A DNA stretch of 64,000 bases from Datnioides undecimradiatus (lineage: Eukaryota > Chordata > Actinopteri > Lobotiformes > Datnioididae): the NCBI GenBank assembly GCA_008933995.1, contig WARS01002972.1, forward strand, positions 1-64,000, written 5' to 3'. A model generated the notes under the pieces. It did not search any database, was not told where the DNA came from, and saw only the letters and a list, made by a program, of their open reading frames with translations. The position numbers and the translations under genes were made by a program. Shown here one piece after another: positions 11,955 to 25,900 of this stretch. The stretch's first letter is position 1. Each line of letters starts with the position of its first letter.

Positions 11955-13921
11955 TGTTTTAGATATGCTTGTCATTTCTCTCCTCCGTGTGTTTTCTAGC
12001 GGTGCCTCCTAACATCTCTGAGCTGAAGAACATGGAGGTCCTAAACATGTTCAACAATCAGATTGAGGAGCTGCCTACTCAAATCAGTAGTCTTCAGAAG
12101 CTGAAACACCTCAACCTTGGGTATGTTCTGGTCTTTAGACGCTCTGTGGGGGATGAAAAGTGTCACAAAATTCATATGTGTATGCATCTGTGATTATTTA
12201 AAAGTCAAACGTGTATACATTACTTTGTGCGATTAGTACAACTCAACCATGCAGATGTATATTAATAAGCATGACCACTATAAACTCACGTCTGTATGCA
12301 CATCCTGCAACTGAACGTTCATAATGCACATGTGTTACGCTGTTAGACGGAGTGTAACTTTTTTTATTTTGGTTTGTTGTTTTAGGAATATTGAGATATA
12401 CAGGTTAATATGAACTCAATTTTCACTCTTTTGCTTTTATGAAATAATGAACAGCGAGCTTGCTGCACAAAACATTCAGATGTATCTTTATTTCATTCAC
12501 ATGAGTATAAGTTAATTAATTCAAAGAGCCCCCCCCATCAATTTTGCAATCTATGCTGCAAGACAGTGTTCTCAGATTGATTCAATTGAGTCAAAAACCA
12601 TTTCTTCTGGCCAAGTTCATTATCATTATCATTATAACAAACCTCTACAGTTGTAATATTACAACATCTGGATTTATGTATGTATGTAGTCTTTAGTGTT
12701 TGGCGTATTACATCACATTGCACTTAGCATACTCTACAAATAAAAGTATCCTAAAATACTGAGAAGCATTTTTATTTATATTAAACTATTAACTATACTG
12801 AACAATTTAAACTTTCCAAAACAAAGTACCTGAATGCAATTTTGAAGTTAGAACTTATTTTGAATTATGTCTTGCCCTACAGAGTCACACAAAAACATGA
12901 ATGTGTGTTATTTGCGTGCACTTGCAGAATGGGTATACACACATGCACACACACAGACTGTACACCCTCCCTAATTCTCTGTAGATCTGAGCTGCAGCTG
13001 TACAGTACATAGTTCAGAAGCGTCCAGTTTATTTACTTGTGCCTCTAGGCCAGGCTTGTCTGTTGTCTAATCATCCTCCTTTCCCTCATAAACAAACCTC
13101 TACACACACACCTCATATTTTACCTTGGTCACTAGATTCCTCTTTGCATCTATGTAGTCTCTACACTGAAACCCAAATCGCCCCCTCAGGCTGTTCCAGC
13201 CCAGATTTGGGAACAGCAGTTATTTTGAGCCTTTGAGCCTTTCTGCTTGAACTGGTTCATAAGGCTGTATGACAAGACAGAAACCAAATCAATGGATCAC
13301 CTAGTTGTTGCATAAAGGGTGGTATATCTCTAGGTTTAATCAGACAGTTAAAGTTAATGTATGTAAAATGTAAAGCTATTTTAATGAATTAATTGTTAAA
13401 TGTGTAACCAGACCATAAGGTAACTGTACTATGTGACCTTCTGCAATGTTCTTATTTGCCTCATTCCTCATTTCTATGTAAAGGATGCAAGGTGATTTTT
13501 TTTTCCATGAAAAACAATATGAATGAGCATTCTTCCCTTCCCCTCTTCTACAGCACCATCAGTGTATAATCTTACAAGTAATTTAAAAATAGAAATTTGC
13601 TACAACATCAACAAATGACCAACCAACAAATGAACTAACCTTACCATAATTGCTTGCCAATGTGATTGCTTTGCCAAGACAGATGCAAGGCAGCGCCGGC
13701 TAACTACAGTAGCTAAGTGTTACCTAACTAAGCTAAGCTGGGCTTTGCTGGGTGGTTGTGACTTGTGTGCGTGGCATGGAGTCGGTTGCTTGTTGGTGCT
13801 AGCTGATGGAATGGAAGTCTATGGAAGGAACAGCTGGTGATGTTATTCTAAATTAACCAGTATTTAGTGTTGATTTCAGTGTACTCTGTTATGTATGTCT
13901 AATTCAACCTCACATAGATGG

Positions 13922-13993
<72 letters not shown>

Positions 13994-16900
13994 CAAATTG
14001 GTGCTGTGTATATGTGTTTAAATATGAGTGCAGGCTGTCAGTGACAGGAGGATTAGGAAGGGAGGCTTGGTTTGTATTGATCCACAGACAAACATCATCT
14101 GGATAGTGTAAGCCTCATACTGCTATTCAGGCTGTGCATTCACTTTTCATCGTTTGTTTATTTTTCTGTTGGCTGTGTGTGTGGCTGTGTATTTGTCAGT
14201 GGACATGCATTTCTGTGTTTGAACCTTGTAAGTGCTTAATCTCATTTGTCAAATACACATAATAGAATTGAAATAGAATGGTCGTCCCTATGACCTGACA
14301 GTTGCTTGCACACACAAACACAGACAGGCATATGTGTGCATAATGTCAGCTGGTGTCTCCTACATTATTAAATCCCTATCTTTCAGTCTCCCTGTCCAGG
14401 CCTTTGAGCTGCTTCTTACTTCGGTCACTGATAGTGCAAACTTGTTAGCTGACAGGAACAAGCCGCAAAAATACCACTGGTGTAATAAAGTACATTAGTT
14501 AGGAAACATAAGATCAATTTTAGTAGTATGGATGTAGATATTATATGATTGACAATCATTTAAATGTCAGCCTTGTTCCATCTTTATTATATTTATAACA
14601 AACAAAATCCAGAGAAAAAGTAGCAATTGATTATTGATAACATTTTAATTAAAAAATACAATGTCATAATGATTCAGTAAGTCTTGCATGTGAGTAAATA
14701 GCATGCACTAGCCATAAAGAGATTGTAATTTAAACCAGATTAAAGTCAGCTGTTGCTGTAGGTTTTGTGTGAATGTTTGGGTTTACAGCCTACTGGAAGT
14801 GCCATGGGCTGCAGAAGTTCTCAAAGGAACTGCAGTATCAAATTTTTTAATAGCATTCAAGAGAAGAAAGAATTCTAAGGGGCCTTGGATGAACTATGGA
14901 GAACTGCCAACCATCGTCAGCAAGTTGGGAAAATGTAGCATTGCAGAGACATTGTAAATATCAGGATGACTCTCCAAAGTTTATGAGAGGATGAAGAGAA
15001 AATGTTTTAGGGAGGTCACCAAGAGGCCAACAGCTACACAGATCAGTCTTTGCATGTGATTACCATCTCCGTTATTCTACCAGGTGGTAAAAAGAGATGT
15101 TAACATCAGGCTTTGGGATTGCTTCTCCTCAGCTGGGCCAGGGGGCTCTCCTGTTAAGATAAGAGGATAATAAAAAGCTCAATATATCAAGACTTTGGGG
15201 CAAAAACCTGCAGGTCTCATTCAAAAAGCTGATAATGAAGAGGGATTTTACATTTCAACTTAGCAACTACCCAAAACACACTTCAGACAAGGAAAATCAG
15301 CCTTGGAATGGCCCAGTTAGAGCCAAGACCTCAGTCCCATTCAAAAGATGGAATGACCTAAATATGATCTACACAGGATATCCCCACACTTAAATTTACT
15401 TAAATTTGTTCATTTCAAATATCTTGAAGTGGTATGTTAATTTCCAGGTTGTCCTGCCGATGTTGCTAGTGCTCATTGATTAGGGTTAGGGCTGCCCTAA
15501 CCTGAGCTGAGTTGTTGGATTTATGATTTGATTTGTCAAAATTAAACCAGTTGGAATGCTATTGTGAAATTAGTCTGCTGCATCATCAGGATTGTAGTTT
15601 AGTTAATTTGTCATTGTGTTACTTAAAATGTGTACATCTTGTCTAAAAATATTAATATAAGAAAATGAATTATTTACTATTGTTTAAAAGATTTTTTTTC
15701 CCTTTGTTCTAAAAAATTCCCAAATTTAAATTGAAAGCAGCAGAAGCAGAAGGATCTCATAAAGCAATTTTTTACAGTGATTGATTTGTATGTCTAATGT
15801 GTCTTTTGTATATGTGTGTATGTTTGTGAGTGTAGTATGAACCGTCTAAGCAGCTTGCCCAGAGGATTTGGTTCACTGCCAGCACTGGAAGTATTGGACC
15901 TCACTTACAACAACCTGAATCAGAACTCTCTGCCCGGAAACTTCTTCTACCTCAGTAAGTATATACCAACATACACATGCACGCACCTCCGCTCTGTAGT
16001 TGTTTCCATTATTTCAACCTCAGCTCAACATATCGATGATTTTATTGTATGCTCCTATTCTGATTCTGCCTTTTAAAGGCCCTATAAGGTGCATATCTGC
16101 AATTTGAAACACATCAGGAAATACAACTTGTCATGACAAGCTGACAGCATGGTGTTTTTAATCCATCCCATCACTATAATGGCAAGTATCTTCCCTGCTG
16201 TAACAGTAGCCATTGCACTGACTTGGTAATCCCATGCAGTAGATCTCTGTGGATAATTAGCCACCCCAGGACAATACAGACTCTCAGTACAGACACTTTC
16301 CTACAGCTTCTTCTGATACTTTGTGCACATTCCTGCTGCTGTCATTCTAAATTTAAACATGTTTGAGACCTTGGATGTGTAACTTAAAGTACATCGGTTT
16401 GTTTTTAGTTTTTGTTTTTTTCTTAACCGAAGAACTGTAATGTTCTGGATACTACTCTCCCCACTAGTCTGAGGCTGGTAAACTAGTACAGTGAGCTGAT
16501 TATGATCTGCCACAGTGTTTTCACTCAGGTTGGTAACAGAGGTGAAAGGTTCAAGGTGCTTGAAGCAGGATAAGTGAAGCTATCTCTTGTCACTTTAGTC
16601 TTGTACAGTGTAATTCAGGTTTCACATTAAAAGATGAATAGCTCTCCACAGCAGAAGCAGCTTTTTGTCATAACAGTTGAGGCAAAACTGCCAACTCCAC
16701 TTTGTGAAACACTTCTTTTTTGCAACGACAAAGCTAACCTACTTTTTTACTGCGTGATGAAAGTCATGGTGTCTGTTGTTGTCTTGTCAGACTAGCAGAA
16801 TTTAGAGCAGCCTGGGAACTAACAGAGATGCTTTTTTTGCAGCCACCCTTCGAGCTCTCTACCTGAGTGACAATGACTTCGAGGTCCTGCCTGCTGACAT

Positions 16901-19900
16901 TGGAAAGCTGACCAAGCTCCAAATAGTAAGTTTATGTCAACGCAAATGACGCAATAAGTCAGTTGGTAGCCAGTGCTAACGCAAGTTACCAAGCTCAACA
17001 AATCAACAACATAGCATGGAGAGTAAGAGAGAAGGAAAAGCTGCTTGTTTCTCATTTACAGCACCAACTGCATTTAATCTGCAGCTAGATCAGCCCCTGA
17101 CTCTAACATTGTAGGATTAAAGTCATTGTTGGTACTGATATAGCATTACAGGTCAAACCCATCTCACAGCTCTTCTCTCCAGTTCCTCCCCACGATGGCT
17201 CTCTTACTCCTGTGTTATTTTATACATGCTAATTCCTTTCTTAAGACAGTGACACAAGTGTCTACGCAAGATGTTTGGGTAGCATGCAAACAAGTTAGGT
17301 AAGCCAGCAGCTGCGACACAATGTCTGCCAGATAGCGTTACAAGCAACAAAGGCAATTAGTGCCAAGATATTAACTGTAAGGACAAAAGTAGGCATCACG
17401 AGATTGAAACTCAAAAGTCCCTGTTGTATTCACTCACCTTGGACATGGGAGGCCAGATAAAGACATGCACATGTGGGCTATACAGTGTCATCAGGATCAT
17501 GTCTTTTTTAAATCACAGGGTATTTAGATTTTGTAATGTAACAGCTTAATGAAAACATTAAATTGTTAGTCCAGTCCTGTTTGAGTTTGCCGAATCTTCA
17601 TGCTTTTGACCCATTAATGTCTCTGTTGTTGTTATGACAGTGGGAGATTGTGAGTGTTAAAATAGTATGTTCTGTTTGTCTTCTGTTTTTTCCTCCTGTC
17701 CAGTTGAGTCTGAGGGATAATGATCTAATTTCATTGCCTAAGGAGATAGGGGAGTTGGCCCATCTCAAAGAGCTTCACATCCAAGGCAACAGACTGACTG
17801 TCCTGCCCCCTGAACTTGGTACAGACCACACAGACACACAAATGCACACATAATGTCTGCCTTATGTCACATACACACGTGCGTATGTGCACAAACTATC
17901 ATGAGTCTAAGAAGTGTGGTCTACTGCTGCCTGTCATTCTACTCTAGCTGTGATTGTTCATTGTCTACATAGCAGGTGCTGCTGTCTGTGCCACTTAAAC
18001 ATAAAGAAATGCATATGTTCAAATTCCAAAGGATGACACTTTTATTTTCAATATGTTAAACGAAATGCACATCCTGCGCACTCTGGAGAACGTGCTTTCA
18101 GGATAATGTGCAACAGTTCTTAGAATAGGTGTAAATTTGATTTGGCTATGATCCATTTACATACGTGCACCATCTGTTATGTTTATTTAGCATGTGTTGA
18201 TGACACAACCAAAAATGCCATTGCACCTGGCAGATCACATTTACTTCAGTGTTTACCTATCTACAGAAATCTGAGGCAAAACACTGGATCCAGTATTATC
18301 TAAATGAGGAAACATTTCCTCTACACCGTAAACTTACTCTTTCTCTTACTGTTAGCTAATACTAAAAGAGCTTAAGAAACAAATAACATTTGTTCATGCT
18401 TGTATCCAGATGATAAATAGTTTAATAACTTTACCAGTGACTAAATCTGGCTGGGGAAAGTTTTACTTCAGTAAGGCCCAACCTGGCTACTCAGTGGTGC
18501 TGCTCATTTGCCAACAGATCGGACCTTGGTTGTAGCAAGCAGCTTCAGGAATGAGTGTATGTAACTGTTGATGAGTTCAGTTGTCTCTCTGTTTGCAGGT
18601 AATCTGGACCTGACTGGCCCTAAGCAGGTGTTTAAAGCAGAGAATAATCCCTGGGTCACTCCAATTGCAGACCAGTTCCTGTTGGGTGTCTCCCATGTTT
18701 TTGAATATGTTCGCTCAGAGACCTATAAGTAGTAAGTAATAACACACACACACAAACACTGAACATTGCAGACTTTTTTAGTGATTTTGAAAAAACAATA
18801 AATGAAGTCTCATGGTTGTTTGAAATTCGCCCAATGATGATCGTGTCGTCTGAAAATGTGACAGGTTCTTTTCATGGTAGGAATTGCAGCCATGAGTGTT
18901 TGACATGTGCGAGAGAGGGCTAAACGCACTGCCCTGTGTGGCGCCAGAGTTCAGCATTAGAGAGAAGGTGTGGCCACCAGTTTGAACTGTCTGTGGTATG
19001 TCTGTCTGGAAATATTTGCAGAGTGTAATACCCAAGCCCTGAGTGTTAGACTTGTCAATCAGTTTCATGGGCGAGTTTGTGTATAGCACTGAGCTAAAAT
19101 CAACAAACAGCATTCTGATGTAGATGTAATTGTCACGGTGTGTGAGGAATGTGACGCCACCCTCAGTGGAGCTGAATGCAAACTGGTGCAGGTTTTATTC
19201 TAACCACTTTTTTGTTACCTCAAAGGAAAACATCATGAAGTTAAGGACATCTGTGAATGTGAAAGATGCAATAATGAAAGGAGTATCCAAGTACAAAAAG
19301 TTTAACAATAAGGAATTGACCATAGGGCCAGAGTAAATTATACTCAGACACTCAGAGGTGAAAACACAATAGTCACCTTAAATGTTGCTGCTGCAATGAA
19401 TAGTTGGACAGCATTGTCGCTTTCCCTGTCATAAACGATAGGGAATACTGTACCTGGCTAAAGGTTGTGTATCCTGGGCTGAACAAGGCACGAGATCATT
19501 GAAACTGCTGTCCCCAGCATTTAGATCATTTGACTGACTCATTTCATGTTTACTTCCTAGATACTTCTAAGTCATTTCACTTATTTAGGTCAGCTCTTTC
19601 TACATCTTCTTTTTTCCTCTTCTGTGCCTCTTTGTGGTGACACTTAATTCAAGATATTTGTAGAGTTATTCCTTGTTTCAGCGCCCATGATTACAGGTTT
19701 GCTGCCAGACAGAGAGGGAGATAGAGAGAGAATACAGCAGCACAGTACAAGTTCTACATAAGGATGGAATGACAGATCAACTGACATTAATGTGAGTCTT
19801 GATAAAACAATAGATTTACTACTTCAACTACTACTGCTGCTACAAATAATAATAACAGTTACAATAACGAATTATAGCAGTGGGTGTTGAGCAGGATTAG

Positions 19901-22900
19901 GTGGCAATTTGCTGTTTGTGATCACAGACTCAGGCTCTACAGCTCCAGAATACCAAAACCACCATAAATGTGTAATGTACAGGAAAATACATGTATAATC
20001 CCATTATTCCATACAAAATGTTACATTTGCTTACTGTCCCACAGCTATCCCAAAATCTATATTTTTGGAGCCCTGTGAGCAAGTTTTGTTTGATAAAGGT
20101 TTGCTGCAACTACTATACCTCACATTGTTTGCATTTTCTCACTCCCATGTGTGATGTGTAAGGGCTAATATCACACATGTACATATGGATGTTAGAGCAC
20201 AGAAATGTAAGTCTAGGCAGTCTTCTCTCTGATGGAGAGGAATGTGTTTGACGTGCCACTGTGAAGTGGGGGCTGCTATTAATTCTTTGTTCCAGTCAGA
20301 GGGAGATGCTGCAAATCCTCTGTGTGAATGCTTCAAACTGCTGCTCTGAGGCATGCTCTGGAACTGATCCCTGCACTGTGTGACTGTGTGTGAGTGAGAC
20401 TAAAGGACCAAGGTTTGCATACTTGTGTAAGCATTGTGTGTGAGTCCCGCTGTGTGCTGTTGAATCAATAGTTATTTAGACACGTTGGGCAATTGATGTA
20501 TGCACTGGGAACTCATCAAATCAGAAAAGAAGTAATTGAATAATTAAAGATGTTTCAATACCATGTTCCAACCAGTCACTAACAGCTTTTAGATCAGCAC
20601 CTACATTTTAAAAATGCTACTATGTGCCACAGTGTTATGGTTCATGGCATGAACTCAAGGTTAAGTGATCTGGTTAAGTGAAAGGCAGCTGCAGCCCTGT
20701 AGCAGGGTCTTAGTCATCAAGCATCACATTTTTTTACCTCTGGTTTTTCTCCCACTGAAACACTGGAATCCACCGAATTTTAAGCATCTCCTGCCAGACA
20801 GGAACTTCCAGCTTTTTTTAGACTAAAAGGCAATACATTATATTTAATGACAAGCAGATCAAATTGACCAGTCACCTGTGTCTGTCAGGCTTGATGATGG
20901 AGCACCTAGCTACTCTGCATCATGGACTACCACTCTATCTTTGTGATCAATCACTGTCAAAAGTGGGCATTCATAAAAGCAACACATGCATTATTTATCT
21001 GCAACTTTGATCAATGCACTTGCAAATAAACACCCTACTCGCCGTCCTCTGATGTCATCTTTTTCAAAAGAGCTAAAAAGAAGGGCACCTGGGTTTGGGT
21101 GGTGGTCTGGGTTGCTGCCTTATGGCCACACAGGGTGTTGCTTTGTTCTGACTACAGAAGCTCTTAAGTGAAGGTTAAAAAATATTTTTTAAAAATGACT
21201 TAAACATCAAATGACTGAAATACTGAGAGAGAGTCTGTGAGCCAGGAAGACAAAATCTGTTAAAATGCCTGAAATTATCATCCTCCATAAGGCTGAAAGA
21301 GTGGCAGTCCCACAAAGAGGTAACTGTTTGCTATATCGACTCTGGCTACTCACTTGATTTATGTGAGCTAGTTTACCAGAGCTCCATATTAACTTTAAGT
21401 AAACTTTTAGTCGTGTTTCTACTAGAGATGTGGATTTTGTACCCCATCATTGCAACAACATTAAACTGATGTTTCCAACCAAATTTATCAGCCAAACCTG
21501 TTTCATGGTGGTCACCCTGTGGAACCCTGTTGTTCTGCCACACTGCCCCCACCCCCAGCCTTACAGCTGTTACCTGATTTTGGCCCACTGTAACATGAAA
21601 CTAAACTGTTTGAAATATGTCTGTGAATCACATCATTAAATAGAACATGGACATATTGGATTGATGATCTCTTAACAACAGATGTTGGCTCTCTGGTGCT
21701 GTCAGTGTTTGTTGCCAAATACAGACAACATGATGGGTTAAGGGACATTTCCCTACCAGTTATACCTGACGAATTTGTATTTGTGATGCAAGAAAACCAT
21801 TGGTAGTTTGCAAATCACCAAAATTGTCATTTAATGAATAAAACCATGTAAAGAATAAACATGTAGCACGCCATTTCCTCTCAAACCATGACCAGTGCTG
21901 TGGTGTGTAGGTTGTCTGCTCAGTAGTATACTGTTGAACCTGTAATCACACCTATTAAGAGATAAAAAGGGAGCAGGACTACACCTGTTCATCACTGCAG
22001 CAAGGTGGACAGTTAAAACCCTGGTTTGGCAAAAATGTTGTGGGTATTCAGTTACACTTGAAGCAATAAATGATAAGGAGCAGCCTGGCTTCAGTACTTG
22101 GTCATATTCCACTTGTGGTTATTTTCAGTTTGCTCTCCCTCCTATGATGGTCATCTCACTGAAGATACCCACCACAGCCTCTGAGAGACATTGTAGGAAC
22201 AGACTGTGAGGACGTGTGAGAGTGAAAAAGACATGAGTGCATGTGAAGAAGTGCAACAGTGAAAGAGAGCATGGGCACATACACACACACAACCCTTGCA
22301 GCTGCCTGTCTTAAGACAGGTGTTAAACAGTTTCCCAAAGAGATCATCTTTGAGTCTTCACAGCTTCATTCACACCTGACTAAATGTCCTTCATCTTGCA
22401 ACCCTGTCAACACACGCACACACATGCACACACCCTTCTGTCTGCACCTCCAGTTTTGGTCTAATTTGGTAGGCTGGATCTTGGATGTGAAAATGAAAAT
22501 AGAAGTAATACTGTACTCTCCTGTTTTTCTTGGTGGAGTAATGCTATCTTTTATTGCCCATGTATAGGGTGCTCAGCCTTTATTAACTATATAGCTCAGC
22601 ACTCTCCCTCAAACAGACATACAAAACAGACAGACAGACAGCAGGTCAGCAGTTGAACACCATGGTACAGTAAATTGTCCAATAAATTGGGATTTTTAGT
22701 TCACTAAAATCCTTTATTGCATACTTTATGCAATATTGCATACTCTAAATTCTACTCTTGTAGTGGAGCCCTGTTTCATTGGTAACAGGACATACAATCA
22801 GTATATCTGGACATTATTTTCCATGTGTATATTGCAGTACTCTCAACTATTATTTAACATGTTATTCAGCAATTTATGCTGAGGCACAGTCAAACCTCCC

Positions 22901-25900
22901 ACTGTCCCATGTCAGTGGCTGGTTTGGCTGTCCAGCACATATCAGCATATATCAACATATCAATACAACTGCTCGGCATTTTGCCATGACATTGATTATC
23001 AGTATTTATGATTATCACAACATGATTAATAGACTCCAATTTTTGATATCTCTGAGACCTTTGTGTTGATTCAGAAGTTTCCAATGCTTTTACTACAAAC
23101 AATTTCATTCGTGTTGTCCTTCCTTTGCACCACCTTTAGGCTGGAAAGTCTATTTTGAGTAATTATCTTATAATCTAATAACTGTGACTACTACAGACTG
23201 AAATTAAAACATCACTATAGTTTGAATAAAGGGCTTTTTGAAACCTTTACCCTGAGACATCCTCCTCTCACTCTCTTTCTGTTTGAAATGAGAGAACGAC
23301 ATGTTACCAGAGTTTTAACTTTTTTTAAACAATCACAGCCTCTGAGACAGTAACTGATCAGGTTGGTGGGTATAAAAGTAGGCAGAACTTTAACATCTCT
23401 ATCAAGAAGGGATTTTTTCATTTTTCACATATTTTTTTGTGTGTCAACATCTGAGTACAGTGCTGTAAACCTTTTTGTACAGTGCGTGGTGTTAAGACCA
23501 CAAAGACAGGCGAAAGCTCTGAGTTCTGCCATTGAGAAAGATCAAGGATGCAGTGAGATGCAGCCAGGAGGAGGCCATGACTGCAAGCTTTTCAACCTGC
23601 GTTCAAGTGTGACTGTTAGAGTAGAGCCTTTACAAGTAGTCTGACAACACATCAAGAAGCATATTGAATCCTTTTGTGTTTTTACTTTGGTGGGGCAAGT
23701 GTTGATGATGGTAGGTGGAACATCTTTACATCAGACAATTGATCGGAACCTAGCCATTAAACCTGTGACACACCTATAGATGGACAGACAGATTCTGGCT
23801 TTTTAGTTTAGGCTTTATTGTTATAGCTTATTTAATTCCACTTCTGTAGTGTAGGCACTTAAACATGTATTTATCTAAATACTAAAATACTTAGTAGTTG
23901 TACGTGTGCTCATGACAGACAAGCAACATAGAGAGAAAGACAGTAGGGATATGTTACTTGTCATAAATGTTTCATCAGGAATCCTGTTATCCTGACAAGG
24001 AGAGCTGCTAGACTATGTAGCTCATGACACATTAACATAGTGTAGAGAGAAATCCCTCTTTTCCCCTACAATACACTATCTTTTATTCATTTCCTCCTGT
24101 CTGCCTTTTCTTTCCATAACTCTTTTCTTGCATTTCATAACATTTCATTGCTGATGGGGGCAAAATCTTGACTTGTAATCCTAGACTTGTAGAACTTGCA
24201 GTTCTTTGTTTAAAAACTATTTTTAACCAGTACAGCTGTCTACATAATGGTTCATATTTTAAGCTGGAATCATGTTCCTCCAAAGAAACATACAAATATT
24301 TTCTGATCCCAAGTCTAAGTGCTGCCCACATTAGATATGGAAAAAAAGATGACCGTTTCAAAGCTGCTTCACAGTGTTCTGAAATGCACTGAGAATGCAC
24401 TGACAGTTGCCACCTGGAAGGTGGAAAATCATTCAAGAAACCTCAAGGTTTATAAAATGATTTCAATCTCTTTTGTAGTTTACAGCATTCTCACAGCAAC
24501 GTGTTACAATGTTTTCTCTTTTTTTTTTTCTTATTTCATGTCATTCTCAGCCATTTCTGCTCGACTAGGCCTGATTAATTCTGCTGGATGCAGTGTGCAG
24601 CTCCTCTTTCTCAGTTGCTGTCTAATTATATTCACGCATTAATGCCTAACAGAGACTGCTGCACCAGAGCCCTGTAGTGAGAAGGTCTTACAGTTGGAGG
24701 GCTGATATCGCAACCTCTATCTCATGTCCCACCCCTACCCCCCTGCTGCTCCCACCTGTCTTCTCTTCTCTGCTTGGCTCTGGAACACAGAGGTTAGGAA
24801 GTGATATCACTGATTAAACCCTCTGGATCTTTCTACAAAAATACACTGAGATACAAATATCCCACATATCTGTTTATATCCCGGATGTGTTATAATGTTG
24901 GCCATAAGTAAAGAACCTAAAGTAGTTTTGCCAGTTTTACAAACACACCTAGGCTTCTGCACTAACTAACTATGTGTTTACAGTCATTTATAACTTAACA
25001 CTTTGTTCTCTTTAAATTCTTCCTATTATAGCTATCCTATTATTTTTGCAATAATCCTCCTGTACTCTTCTTAATCCAACAAAGTCACTGCCTGCTGTGA
25101 TATTGTGGAAGTACACATTATTACATTTTGAAACCAAAAGTTTCAAACTGAAGAAATATCAATATGTCCACAAATTCAGATTTTAGTCAAACAATTCATA
25201 CTTGTGATATTTCACAAACGTATGATTATTTTACAAAGTGCTAGAAAATGGGATTGTGTTGTGTATGTAAAGATTGTATTTACATGCAAGCCAGACGTGA
25301 CAGGCAGGAAACACACGAGGAAGGGCAAGTCACCTGAAACGAGAGGAAAGTTAATACTTATCAAAATAAGACAGGAAGCACGTGACCAGACAAACACTGG
25401 ACAGCACAAACATAACTTGACTAGATCATGACAAGACATGCAGACAAGACATTTTAAAGACCAAAGTCCCTCTCCTGGGTCTTAGCAGGTTCTGCAAAAA
25501 TAATTGAAATGCAATATATTTAAATATGCATGTTTGTAAATGGGTAGGTTGACAGTACTATCGGCACAAGCATGTTATGTTGGTACTAAGTAACCGTAGC
25601 CTCTTGTTAACTGTTCATGCCTTAAACCTGTCCTTCATACTGCTCATTAACAAAAACCACTTGTTCTTTATGCAGCCTGGTTGGTTATATCCTCTCCCTC
25701 TGCTTCCGTTTGACAATGTCATTTGTTAGGGGTTGTTTCTTTGGCATTTGTTTGGTTGTGTGCTGTCCTTTAATTTCCCATGTCCAGACCACCAACAGCT
25801 AGCTTTACTGCACCATTCCAAGATGTCTGATGGATGAAATTCAGCACTTGGAATTTACACAATGGTGATTAGGTGCTCCACCGCGATGGATCATGAGTGC

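Noticed and set aside
13918..14106. ORF encoding a (CV)n run
   Set aside because: Translation of the GT microsatellite, not a gene.
24083..24436. 117-codon minus-strand ORF in RSU1 intron 7
   Set aside because: AT-rich with no recognisable domain; overlapping frames on the other strand are equally open.
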